Source: Flavobacterium denitrificans DSM 15936 (GTDB lineage: Bacteria > Bacteroidota > Bacteroidia > Flavobacteriales > Flavobacteriaceae). Taken from it: a stretch of 64,000 bases of DNA. Positions 7,633 to 15,358 of this stretch are shown here, piece by piece; position 1 is the first letter of the stretch, and every line of letters starts with the position of its first letter. The translations under genes were made by a program, and so were the position numbers. Under the pieces are notes generated by a model. It worked only from the letters and a program-made list of their open reading frames with translations. It was not told where the DNA came from and did no database searches. The stretch is taken from positions 60,008 to 124,007 of the forward strand of contig NZ_AUDL01000014.1 in NCBI RefSeq assembly GCF_000425445.1. The letters run 5' to 3'.

Positions 7633-8784
7633 ATGCACTTTTCTGAACGCAGAAATACAACTCGCTGGGTTATAATTCTTATTTCCTTTTTAATCATTAC
7701 TTTGATTCTTTGGAATACATATACTTTTTTCCAAATTTTCAAAAATGAAGAGCGTTTGAAAATGAAACTTTTTGCGAATGCGCAAATTACAATTGTCAAT
7801 GCCGATGAAAATACAGATGTAGAGCTTCCTCTTCAGATTTTCAATAACAATACTTCAATTCCAGGTGTCATAATGCTGTATGATAAAGTAGTCAGTGCTA
7901 AAAATGTTCCTGATGAAATTTTGAATGACAAAAAGAAATTAAAATCTTTTTTAAACAATCTAAGAAGTGAAAACGAACCCATTACTTTTGAATACGCTCC
8001 CGGAAAATACCAAATTTTATATTACGGGAATTCGGCTTTACTCAATAAGCTAAAATATTATCCAATTGCTTTATTGCTGATTGTCTTTTTATGTGTCGCC
8101 TTGATTTATAATTTTTATAAAAGCACCAAAATGGCCACACAAAACAAACTGTGGGCCGGAATGGCAAAAGAAACGGCACATCAAATTGGTACGCCTTTAT
8201 CATCTTTAATTGGTTGGATTGAAATTTTAAAAACAGAAGATATTGATTTATCTATAACTTCTGAAATAGAGAAGGATATTGATCGTTTACAAACTATTAC
8301 GGATCGTTTTTCTAAAATTGGTTCTGTTCCCGTTTTAGAAACTCATGATATTGTTTCAGAAACTTTAAATGCTTTTAAATACCTGCAATCGCGTTTTTCA
8401 AAACAAGTTGCATTTTCATATCACACTCCTCAAAACCCAATAATGGTTCAGATAAATCCAATTCTTTACAGCTGGACAATCGAGAATTTGGTAAAAAATG
8501 CCATTGATGCCATGAAAGGAAAAGGAAATTTAGAACTGCAAATTGAACAAGATGCTCATCAAGTAAAAATTAATGTAAAAGATTCAGGAACCGGTATTCC
8601 GAAAAAACAATTCAAAACGATTTTTGAAACTGGTTTTACAACCAAAAAACGTGGCTGGGGATTGGGACTTTCTTTAACTAAAAGAATTGTAGAAGAATAT
8701 CATAACGGCAAAATCAAAGTTTTACATTCTGAAATTGGAAAAGGTACTACGTTTCAGATTTTATTGAATAAAAAAATGCAGTAA
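7633..8784 (+). CDS. Orphan membrane sensor histidine kinase
   Basis: A 383-aa kinase with two membrane segments (about 12-34 and 143-162) enclosing a ~105-residue periplasmic sensor region. The H box is AKETAHQIGTPLSSL, phospho-acceptor His183. N box NLVKNAIDAM, G1 DSGTGIP and G2 GWGLGLSLTKRIVEE follow. There is no HAMP domain. No response regulator is adjacent, so the partner is elsewhere. The arrangement is common in Flavobacteria; the signal is not evident from the sensor region. It ends in a terminator that starts within the stop codon. Confidence 0.9.
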   Translation: MHFSERRNTTRWVIILISFLIITLILWNTYTFFQIFKNEERLKMKLFANAQITIVNADENTDVELPLQIFNNNTSIPGVIMLYDKVVSAKNVPDEILNDKKKLKSFLNNLRSENEPITFEYAPGKYQILYYGNSALLNKLKYYPIALLLIVFLCVALIYNFYKSTKMATQNKLWAGMAKETAHQIGTPLSSLIGWIEILKTEDIDLSITSEIEKDIDRLQTITDRFSKIGSVPVLETHDIVSETLNAFKYLQSRFSKQVAFSYHTPQNPIMVQINPILYSWTIENLVKNAIDAMKGKGNLELQIEQDAHQVKINVKDSGTGIPKKQFKTIFETGFTTKKRGWGLGLSLTKRIVEEYHNGKIKVLHSEIGKGTTFQILLNKKMQ

Positions 8785-8804
8785 ATAATTTTACTGCATT
8801 TTTT
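8771..8804 (+). terminator. Terminator after histidine kinase
   Basis: AATGCAGTAA (8775-8784) pairs perfectly with TTACTGCATT (8791-8800), followed by a T run. The left arm includes the stop codon of the kinase. Confidence 0.85.
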
Positions 8805-8853
8805 ATATTTTTTATGGGCTTTGATTTCGCTCAGCCTGACACTCGTAAAATCT

Positions 8854-9243
8854 TTACAAATTTGCTGTAATACTTTTAGCCAAAGCTTCAAATTCCTCTT
8901 TTGTAAGTGATACTTTATTTTGGAAGCGCATTTCATCCATATGATTCAACGGAATCAAATGCACATGCGTATGAGGCACTTCTAATCCAACAACTGCAAC
9001 ACCAACTCTTTTGCAAGGAACTGTTTTTTCTAAAGCGATTGCAACTTTTTTAGAAAACTTCATTAAGCCTAAATACAATTCATCATCCATATCAAAAATC
9101 TTGTCGATTTCTTGTTTTGGAATACACAGCGTGTGTCCTTTTGCATTTGGGTTAACATCTAAAAAAGCTAAGAAGTTTTCATCTTCAGCAACTTTATATG
9201 CGGGAATTTCTCCGTTTACTATTTTTGTGAATATCGATGCCAT
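8854..9243 (-). CDS. HIT family protein (Hint-like nucleotide hydrolase)
   Basis: A 129-aa histidine-triad protein. PHTHVHLIPLN is the H-x-H-x-H catalytic motif of Hint-type purine nucleoside phosphoramidases. N-terminal FTKIVNGEIPAYKVAEDENFLAFLD and HTLCIPK are typical. Cytosolic. Encoded downstream of greA on the same strand with a 70-bp gap, so the two may be co-transcribed. Confidence 0.94.
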   Translation of the reverse strand: MASIFTKIVNGEIPAYKVAEDENFLAFLDVNPNAKGHTLCIPKQEIDKIFDMDDELYLGLMKFSKKVAIALEKTVPCKRVGVAVVGLEVPHTHVHLIPLNHMDEMRFQNKVSLTKEEFEALAKSITANL

Positions 9244-9313
9244 TTTTGTTTATTCGTTTATTTGGTTAATCGTTTAACCGATTTAACGATTAAGCAGTTA
9301 AACTTTAAAATAT

Positions 9314-9790
9314 TTAGTCTCTAGAGATTTCTAGAATTTCAAATTTCAAAACACCATTTGGAACTGTAATTTCAGCTACTTCCCCAACTGATTTCCCTAG
9401 CAAACCTTTTCCAATAGGAGAAGTCACTGAGATTTTTCCAGTTTTCAAATCGGCTTCGCTTTCTGCAACAAGCGTATATTTCATTTCCATTCCGTTGCTT
9501 TGATTTTTGATTTTCACATTAGATAAAACCAAAACTTTAGAAACATCCAATTGAGATTCATCAATTAATCTTGCATTTGCATAAACCTCTTCCAGTTTGG
9601 CAATTCTCATTTCTAATAAACCCTGTGCTTCTTTTGCAGCATCGTACTCGGCATTTTCAGATAAATCTCCTTTGTCACGTGCGTCTGCTATATCTTGAGA
9701 TGCTTTTGGACGCATTACACTTTTTAAATGCTCCAACTCATCTTTTAATTTTTTTAATCCTTCTGCTGTATAATAAGATACTTTACTCAT
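9314..9790 (-). CDS. greA: Transcription elongation factor GreA
   Basis: Rescues backtracked RNA polymerase by stimulating cleavage of the transcript. The 158-aa protein has the N-terminal coiled coil (LKKLKDELEHLKSVMRP...) with the acidic tip DARDKGDLSENAEYDAAKEAQ that reaches the active site, and a C-terminal FKBP-like domain (SPIGKGLLGKSVGEVAEITVPNG). The start YYTAEGLKKLKDEL is typical. Its short leader contains a terminator-like hairpin (9816-9839) right after a TATATTTG -10 element. Confidence 0.97.
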   Translation of the reverse strand: MSKVSYYTAEGLKKLKDELEHLKSVMRPKASQDIADARDKGDLSENAEYDAAKEAQGLLEMRIAKLEEVYANARLIDESQLDVSKVLVLSNVKIKNQSNGMEMKYTLVAESEADLKTGKISVTSPIGKGLLGKSVGEVAEITVPNGVLKFEILEISRD

Positions 9791-9815
9791 AACTTCATCG
9801 TTTATATAAATACAA

Positions 9816-9839
9816 AAAATCCCATCGGGACGGGATTTT
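9816..9839 (-). promoter_or_regulatory. Terminator-like hairpin in the greA leader
   Basis: AAAATCCC pairs with GGGATTTT across an 8-nt loop. On the minus strand it is followed by six T residues, then about 25 nt to the greA ATG. Because greA and the next gene diverge, this is not a terminator of an annotated upstream gene; an attenuator is the simplest reading. Confidence 0.6.
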
Positions 9840-9845
9840 GTATTA

Positions 9846-9853
9846 CAAATATA
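9846..9853 (-). promoter_or_regulatory. Putative greA -10 element TATATTTG
   Basis: Exact match on the minus strand to the Bacteroidota TAnnTTTG consensus. A clear TTG -33 box at the right spacing is not seen, which lowers confidence. It places the start of transcription at about 9840, just before the leader hairpin. Confidence 0.5.
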
Positions 9854-9914
9854 CTATTATTTTTAATAGTACATAATTATATGTTAATCATATAAAAATC
9901 AAAACTAAATATTT

Positions 9915-9922
9915 TATTTTTG
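9915..9922 (+). promoter_or_regulatory. Putative -10 element for Rieske-like lipoprotein gene
   Basis: TATTTTTG fits TAnnTTTG, 24 bp before the ATG at 9946. No clear -33 box was found. Confidence 0.4.
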
Positions 9923-9945
9923 TTTCCTTAATCCTTACTAAAAGA

Positions 9946-10359
9946 ATGAAAAAAATCTGGCTCTTAATCGTCTTTGTTTGTGCACTTTATGCTTGTAGTG
10001 ATAGTGAGCGCAGCAATAAAAACCCTTACATTCCAAACTACTCTGTCAATTTATCTGTAGATATGAACTTGCCTGCTTATTCAAATCTAAAATTTGTAAG
10101 CAACGGCGTTATTGTTCCTAATTTTGGCGCAAAAGGAATTATCATTTTTAATGCTGGAAACTCCTATAATGCATTTGATGCCGCGTGCCCAAATCAGGAA
10201 CTTACTTCTTGTACAGCAATGACGATTGACGGCATATATGCAGTTTGTTCTTGTGACAAAGTGCAATACAGTTTATTTACTGGTTTGGGAAGCAAAGAAT
10301 ATCCGCTGAAACAATATAGAGTCGAAGTTATAGGATCTGTAATTCATGTATATAATTAA
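9946..10359 (+). CDS. Rieske-like lipoprotein lacking the usual histidine ligands
   Basis: A 137-aa lipoprotein with signal peptide and lipobox LYAC (Cys17). The body looks like a small beta-sandwich Rieske fold: NAFDAACPNQ (around residue 81) stands where C-P-H is normal, and AVCSCDKVQYSLFTG (101-113) stands where C-P-x-H-G-S-x-F is normal. Cysteines 81, 101 and 103 are present but both cluster histidines are replaced, so a [2Fe-2S] Rieske cluster cannot be bound in the standard way. Function unknown. It ends at a bidirectional terminator shared with the TonB receptor. Confidence 0.75.
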   Translation: MKKIWLLIVFVCALYACSDSERSNKNPYIPNYSVNLSVDMNLPAYSNLKFVSNGVIVPNFGAKGIIIFNAGNSYNAFDAACPNQELTSCTAMTIDGIYAVCSCDKVQYSLFTGLGSKEYPLKQYRVEVIGSVIHVYN

Positions 10360-10368
10360 AACAAAAAC

Positions 10369-10397
10369 GCCTGAAAGTTTAATTTTCAGGCTTTTTT
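10369..10397. terminator. Bidirectional terminator between convergent genes
   Basis: GCCTGAAA and TTTTCAGGC form a GC-topped stem with A-rich sequence before and T-rich sequence after, so it can terminate both the lipoprotein gene (+) and the TonB receptor (-). Confidence 0.85.
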
Positions 10398-10402
10398 GTT
10401 TG

Positions 10403-12553
10403 TTAGAATTTCAAAGTCAATCCGGCTAAGAAATTAATTCCCGCCTGCGGATAATAGTACGGATAAATATCCCACATATATCCGTTTGAAACATATTTTT
10501 TGTCCAAAATATTGTTCACCATTCCTGTAATCATAATCGATTTGAAAACCGATTTTGGTTTGATTTCATAAGAAACATTCAAATCGTTCACAAAATAATC
10601 TGCCAGTTTTGCTGATGGCAATTCAATATTATTCATGTATTGCTCGCCAACGTATTTTTGCAATAACGAAATATGCAAACTCTGAATTGGGCTATAGACA
10701 ATTATATTTCCGGCGATAACTTCTGGCGAATAAGCAATTTTAGTTGTTCCGTAATTTTGGCCTTCAACAGCCAAATCAACATTTTTATTACTGCTTAAAG
10801 TAAAGTTTGGTCGAAGAATAAATTGTTCAGAAAGTTTGATCGTTGCATCGAATTCAAAACCCAAACGATAGCTTTTATCTGTATTAGAACGAATTGGTGC
10901 ACCAACATCGTCAAGCGTTCCTGTCAAAATCAACTGATCTTTATAAGCCATATAATAGAAATTAGAATTCAATTGGAAGTTTTCCGAATTAAATCTCCAT
11001 CCTAATTCAAAATCATTTAATTTTTCTGGTTTTACATTTCCTCCTTCGTAATCTGTTCGGTTTGGCTCACGATTCGCACGAGCATATGAGAAATACAGCG
11101 TGTTTTTTTGATTGATTTCATAATTTAATCCCGCTTTTGGGTTAAAGAAATTAAAATCATCATCTACTAGACCAGTTTCCGCACTATTAGCTTTGTATGT
11201 TACTCTTCGGTACTGCAAATCGCCATAGAAACTCAATTTTTCCGTGAATTGATAATTTGCTTTCGCGAAAATATTTCCGTCTGTTTTTGTCGAAAAATCA
11301 TCGTAATAATGATCTCCTAATTCTGAGTTTGAAGCATATCTCGCCCAAATCACTTGTCCGTAATGATCTCCTTCATATTTGTTCCAGCCTCCTCCAAAAA
11401 TGACATCCAGTTTTTCATCTTTATATTTTACAGAAAAAGTCGTTCCGTAGAAATCATTGTCCAACCATTTTTGACGCACCAAATCTGTAGTTGCAACAGC
11501 TCCAACTGGGTCTAAATTATAATCGGCCATGTTGGCATCTTCCTTATAATTTTCGTAGTAGCCTTTTCCTTTTGTATAATGAAAAGCCAAATTAGAACTC
11601 CATTTATCAGACCACGATTCACTCCAATGTAGTTGATAATGATCTTGCTGATAATTATCGGTTTCATTGTCATAATAACGAGTATTTCCAAATTCATCTG
11701 TGTACTTTCCAGCCGAATTATATCTTCTATTCTTATTCAACATTTCACCGTCGATTCCGTTCCAAGATTGGTACGTTTTTTCAGTTCCGCCAAAAACCAA
11801 AGCTTTAATTAAAGTGGTTTTTCCAACATAAGTTCCTTGTAGAAAATACGATTTCAAATCAGAACTTGCTCTGTCAATATAACCATCAGATTTAATTCTA
11901 GACAAACGTCCAGCCAATTCAAAATGGTCATTTAATAAACCAGTACTGAATTTCACGGTATTTTTCTGCGAATTAAAACTTCCGAAAGAGCTTGAGATTT
12001 CGCCAGTTGCCTTCGAAGCATAATTATCTGTCAACATATTCAAACTTGCGCCGAAAGCACCAGAACCATTTGTAGAAGTTCCTACTCCGCGCTGTAATTG
12101 AAGACTTTCTACTGAAGAAGCAAAATCGGGCATATTAACCCAAAAAGTTCCTTGGCTTTCTGCATCGTTATACGGAATTCCGTTGATGGTAACATTCACA
12201 CGAGTTGCATCACTTCCACGGACGCGAATTCCGCTGTAACCAATTCCGTTTCCAGCATCAGAAGTAGTAACTACCGAAGGAAGATAATTCATCAAAGTAG
12301 GAATATCTTGTCCCAGATTTCTAAATTTGATTTCTTTTTTATCCATATTACTAAACGTAACCGGAGTTTTTGAAGTCACACGAACCGCAGAAACCAAAAC
12401 CTCATCAAGCGAATTTACTTTTGTAGAATCTTGCTGTTGCGCAAAAGAAATTAGAGTAAAGAAAATAGAGAATAGAGTAAAGAAAATAGATTTGTTGCTC
12501 AGCTTTGCAACTTTGCAACTTTGTAACTTTGTAACTTTAAAAAGTGTTTTCAT
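10403..12553 (-). CDS. TonB-dependent outer-membrane receptor under TPP riboswitch (thiamin-type uptake)
   Basis: A 716-aa outer-membrane receptor with plug domain (LDEVLVSAVRV TonB-box-like start, then GIRVRGSDATRVNVTINGIPYNDAE) and a beta-barrel ending in aromatic-rich NFLAGLTLKF. A TPP riboswitch in its leader (12646-12730) strongly suggests it imports thiamin, a phosphate ester or a precursor, as proposed for THI-element-regulated receptors in Bacteroidota. The N-terminus is odd: residues about 5-18 are encoded by 8-bp tandem repeats and 22-35 by a duplicated 21-bp unit, together making most of the signal peptide. No better downstream start exists before the mature domain. Confidence 0.9.
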   Translation of the reverse strand: MKTLFKVTKLQSCKVAKLSNKSIFFTLFSIFFTLISFAQQQDSTKVNSLDEVLVSAVRVTSKTPVTFSNMDKKEIKFRNLGQDIPTLMNYLPSVVTTSDAGNGIGYSGIRVRGSDATRVNVTINGIPYNDAESQGTFWVNMPDFASSVESLQLQRGVGTSTNGSGAFGASLNMLTDNYASKATGEISSSFGSFNSQKNTVKFSTGLLNDHFELAGRLSRIKSDGYIDRASSDLKSYFLQGTYVGKTTLIKALVFGGTEKTYQSWNGIDGEMLNKNRRYNSAGKYTDEFGNTRYYDNETDNYQQDHYQLHWSESWSDKWSSNLAFHYTKGKGYYENYKEDANMADYNLDPVGAVATTDLVRQKWLDNDFYGTTFSVKYKDEKLDVIFGGGWNKYEGDHYGQVIWARYASNSELGDHYYDDFSTKTDGNIFAKANYQFTEKLSFYGDLQYRRVTYKANSAETGLVDDDFNFFNPKAGLNYEINQKNTLYFSYARANREPNRTDYEGGNVKPEKLNDFELGWRFNSENFQLNSNFYYMAYKDQLILTGTLDDVGAPIRSNTDKSYRLGFEFDATIKLSEQFILRPNFTLSSNKNVDLAVEGQNYGTTKIAYSPEVIAGNIIVYSPIQSLHISLLQKYVGEQYMNNIELPSAKLADYFVNDLNVSYEIKPKSVFKSIMITGMVNNILDKKYVSNGYMWDIYPYYYPQAGINFLAGLTLKF
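12453..12490 (-). repeat. Duplicated 21-bp unit in signal-peptide coding region
   Basis: The 17-mer AGAGTAAAGAAAATAGA (plus strand) occurs at 12453-12469 and 12474-12490, a 21-bp period. It encodes the in-frame repeat S-I-F-F-T-L twice in the hydrophobic core of the TonB receptor signal peptide. Confidence 0.85.
12503..12538 (-). repeat. 8-bp tandem repeat (4.5 copies) near the start of the TonB receptor gene
   Basis: Units CTTTGCAA, CTTTGCAA, CTTTGTAA, CTTTGTAA and a partial CTTT lie within codons ~6-17 of the receptor. Eight is not a multiple of three, so gain or loss of one unit would shift the reading frame. Confidence 0.85.
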
Positions 12554-12645
12554 CTGTAAATAAATTACAAATAAAAGGGGGAATTATTCTTTTGTTAAAT
12601 TAATAAATGTGTTTCACGACAAAATAAAGTGTGCACGCTTGATAG

Positions 12646-12730
12646 TGTCGTTTTTTCCCTTAGCAACATTACTCGCTCAGGTTCTTTGGGTATGATCTCA
12701 GCTCGTTATTTAGAGCACCCCTTTGAGACA
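12646..12730 (-). ncRNA. TPP riboswitch (THI element)
   Basis: Read on the minus strand, the conserved blocks appear in order: GGGGTGCTC, GAGCTGAGAT, ATACCC, GAACCTGA, GTAATG, then AAGGGA. P2-type (GCTC/GAGC), P5-type (AGCGA/TTGCT) and a short P1 (TGTC/GACA) pairing can be drawn. Downstream, ACGACA of the 3' P1 side can instead pair with TGTCGT at 12616-12621, a plausible switching hairpin. It precedes only the TonB receptor. Confidence 0.93.
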
Positions 12731-12733
12731 GTG

Positions 12734-12741
12734 CAAATTTA
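12734..12741 (-). promoter_or_regulatory. -10 element TAAATTTG of the riboswitch transcript
   Basis: Matches TAnnTTTG on the minus strand a few bases before the riboswitch. A TTG lies 21 bp upstream (12763-12765), within the accepted 17-23 spacing. Confidence 0.6.
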
Positions 12742-12766
12742 GTGTTAAAAAGATTAAAACTCCAAA

Positions 12767-12831
12767 AAATAAATTCCAAATTCCAAAAACTCACTTTTCA
12801 ATGATTTTCTGTTGGAATTTGGAATTTATTT
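12767..12831 (-). terminator. Terminator after arfB (TTCCAAAT-family hairpin)
   Basis: A perfect 20-bp inverted repeat, AAATAAATTCCAAATTCCAA (12767-12786) and its complement (12812-12831), followed on the minus strand by a T-rich stretch. It separates the arfB operon from the riboswitch promoter. Confidence 0.85.
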
Positions 12832-12839
12832 CTTGTTAT

Positions 12840-13244
12840 TTAATCTAGATTCGGTTTCTTTCTTGATTGTTTCAAATCAGAGATATTCTTTTTATCCTTG
12901 ATTCTTTTTTTAATTACAGCTTTCGGAACTTTTGTTGCTTTTCTAATCTTCGGAACAAATAATCCTTTTTTGATTATTTCCAGAAATCGCTTTATAACAA
13001 TATCTTTGTTTTTAAGCTGACTTCGATCTTCATCACAATTTAAAATTAAGATATTTTCAGAAGTTAAACGCGCTGCAATATTAGTTAGCAAAAGCAGTTT
13101 TTCTTCATCAGACAAAGCTTGCGAAGCATTTAAATCAAAAGACAAAACCACTTTTGATGAAACTTTGTTCACGTTTTGTCCGCCAGCTCCACTACTGCGA
13201 ACAGCTTTAAAACTTAATTCTGATATGATTTTATCAACATCCAT
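12840..13244 (-). CDS. arfB: Ribosome-rescue peptidyl-tRNA hydrolase ArfB (YaeJ/ICT1 type)
   Basis: Releases nascent chains from stalled, codon-less ribosomes. The 134-aa protein has a class-I release-factor GGQ domain (RSSGAGGQNVNKVSSKV, residues about 16-32) and a basic Lys/Arg-rich C-terminal tail (KKRIKDKKNISDLKQSRKKP) that inserts in the mRNA channel. Short length and absence of codon-recognition domains separate it from RF1/RF2. Its start overlaps the stop of the upstream AAA/DUF4301 gene by one base, so they are co-transcribed. Confidence 0.94.
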   Translation of the reverse strand: MDVDKIISELSFKAVRSSGAGGQNVNKVSSKVVLSFDLNASQALSDEEKLLLLTNIAARLTSENILILNCDEDRSQLKNKDIVIKRFLEIIKKGLFVPKIRKATKVPKAVIKKRIKDKKNISDLKQSRKKPNLD

Positions 13245-15358
13245 TATTGTGGCTGATGTGGTGCTTTCAACAAATCATTTACTGTTTTCACCGGGTTAAA
13301 AGTAATTAATGGGACAGCAACAAAAATAGTCAGCCAATGCGCCATTGAACCATTCCATAATCCTGGCAATTCGTAATTTTTAACCGTTTTTCCGTCAACA
13401 CTTTTTTCAACAATAAAACCTGTTTTTTGATCTACAAAGTTTTGCAAATCAAACTTCTGTCCTTTATAACTTTTAATGCCGCAAACTAAATCTACTGGAT
13501 TAAAATGTGTCGATTCTGCCAAAATTTTAGCCTGCTTTTTATCTGACAAATCAATTTGCGATGTTTCAACAATTTGAAGCGATTTTATGCCTTTGTCGCT
13601 CATTACCCAAAAAGGTCCTCCACCAGGTTCTCCTTCATTTTTCACCATTCCGCAAACTCTGATAGGGCGATCTAAAAGTTCTTTGACTTTGTTGATTTTA
13701 TTCTCAAAAGTAAACATATTGAAATCGCTCGATATTTCAATATTTAATTCATCAGTCAAAAAAAGAGTCATTTCGTTTAATTCCTTTTCTCCAATTTTTT
13801 GCTGCTCAATTGCATTCAGATAAGTGAACACTTTTTGTTGTGCCGCAATCAAAATTCCCGCCAACGCTTTTTTGTATAATGTAATTTTATCAATATGATT
13901 TTGAATCACATTGTCAATGTTTTTTATAAAAATAACATCTGCATCAAGCGCATTTAGATTTTGAATCAAAGCACCATGTCCGCCTGGTCTAAAAATCAAG
14001 GCGCCATTTTTGTCTCTCACCAATCTGTTTTTTGCATCAACCGCAATCGAATCTGTAGCGGCATTTTGATAGGAATAACCAATATTAATCGCAATACCCG
14101 AATCTTTTTCTACTTTTTCCTTAAGAAATCCAATTTCTTTTTCAAACAATACTTGATGTGCTTCGGTAACTGTAAAATGAAGATTTGAAACTTGGTTCGA
14201 AGATGCGTAATGTGCACATTCGTTTAAATGTTCTTCAATCGGATTTGCAATATGATCTTTATATTTATGAAAAGGCAAAACAGCCTTTGGCTTATCTGCA
14301 AAAGCAAAATAATCCTGCGAAAGCAATGTTTTTATGAAATAGTAATTTTTATAATCACGCTCTAAATTATCAAAATCGGGATAAATCGATTTCAATTTTT
14401 TATCAACTGCTTTGAAAAAAGGGAACTTATCCATTGCGACAATAAAAATAGGAAGTTCTTTGTCTTTTTTTCTGTTTATATAAGCATTTATTGTTTCTTT
14501 TTCGATGTCAAATTCATTCACAAAAGCCCTCAAAAACTTAAACATTCTAGTCGCAGCACCTGAAGCTGGAACGAATTTTTTGATTTTCAGCTTTTCCTTT
14601 TGAGCATCAAAAAATGCTGCTTTTTCCTCAAATTCTGTTTCTGAAAAGGCCAAGATACCATCATCAATCGTTGCTGGACTAATCAAATGGCTTTTTGATA
14701 TTCCTTTTTTAAAAATCTTCAATTGTTTCAGAATATTTTCTAAAGAAATGCCACGCTCATACAACTGAACAAAATCTTCAGATGAAAAGCCACGTTCCTT
14801 GGCCATAGCAAGCCCTTCAATAATTGCTGTGGCTTTTGCCAAGCGGCTTTCTTTATTTCCTGAAAGAATTATAAATGGCTTTTTAGTATCAATTAAAGTT
14901 TGTTTAAAAACAGAAAACACAGTTTCTCTTCCGTCTGGCGTATCTCTGATATCATCTTTTTCCCAAGGAACATCAATATCTGTCAGGAAAAACAAATCGT
15001 ACTCATGTTCCAGCGCAGCTTCATTTAAAAGCGGGTCACAGAATCCGTAATACATCTCAGAGAAAACTTTGGTTACCATCAAATTAGTATCGCAGAACAA
15101 ATAAGTGTTTGCCTTAGAAAGTTTTTCATTCTCTAAAGCTGTTTGTCCGTATGCAATAGGCATCATATCATCAGCCACACAAATGTGCTGATTCTCCTCC
15201 CATTTTTCTTGTAAGTAATCGCGTGCAAACTCCGGGACCCATTCGGTTTCGTAATATTCTGCAAGCTGTTTTGCTAAAGTTGTTTTCCCCGTACTTTCGG
15301 GCCCAAATAAAGCAATTTTTATGATAGTTGTTTTTTGCTGTCTAAGATTTTTCTCCAT
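13244..15358 (-). CDS. NadR-like P-loop kinase fused to DUF4301
   Basis: A 704-aa fusion. Residues 1-190 are an NadR-type ribosylnicotinamide kinase-like AAA domain (Walker A GPESTGKTT at 19-27; EFARDYL; RDTPDGRE lid). Residues ~195-704 are DUF4301, starting near YERGISLENILKQLKIF. The DUF4301 part contains PASGAATRM and RPGGHGALIQNL, reminiscent of the G-x-G-T-R and P-G-G-H-G loops of UDP-sugar pyrophosphorylases. The start MEKNLRQQ at 15358 is chosen over an upstream frame that runs through pnuC; it overlaps pnuC by 40 bp. Substrate unknown. Confidence 0.8.
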   Translation of the reverse strand: MEKNLRQQKTTIIKIALFGPESTGKTTLAKQLAEYYETEWVPEFARDYLQEKWEENQHICVADDMMPIAYGQTALENEKLSKANTYLFCDTNLMVTKVFSEMYYGFCDPLLNEAALEHEYDLFFLTDIDVPWEKDDIRDTPDGRETVFSVFKQTLIDTKKPFIILSGNKESRLAKATAIIEGLAMAKERGFSSEDFVQLYERGISLENILKQLKIFKKGISKSHLISPATIDDGILAFSETEFEEKAAFFDAQKEKLKIKKFVPASGAATRMFKFLRAFVNEFDIEKETINAYINRKKDKELPIFIVAMDKFPFFKAVDKKLKSIYPDFDNLERDYKNYYFIKTLLSQDYFAFADKPKAVLPFHKYKDHIANPIEEHLNECAHYASSNQVSNLHFTVTEAHQVLFEKEIGFLKEKVEKDSGIAINIGYSYQNAATDSIAVDAKNRLVRDKNGALIFRPGGHGALIQNLNALDADVIFIKNIDNVIQNHIDKITLYKKALAGILIAAQQKVFTYLNAIEQQKIGEKELNEMTLFLTDELNIEISSDFNMFTFENKINKVKELLDRPIRVCGMVKNEGEPGGGPFWVMSDKGIKSLQIVETSQIDLSDKKQAKILAESTHFNPVDLVCGIKSYKGQKFDLQNFVDQKTGFIVEKSVDGKTVKNYELPGLWNGSMAHWLTIFVAVPLITFNPVKTVNDLLKAPHQPQ

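Noticed and set aside
8754..8936. Small minus-strand frame over the terminator after the histidine kinase
   Set aside because: It overlaps the terminator and the HIT gene end, has no recognisable protein features and is a shadow.
13244..15358. Possible lost stop codon or frameshift joining two genes
   Set aside because: The frame is continuous, both domains are complete and the linker reads naturally; a true fusion is the simpler reading, though long-read confirmation is not available.
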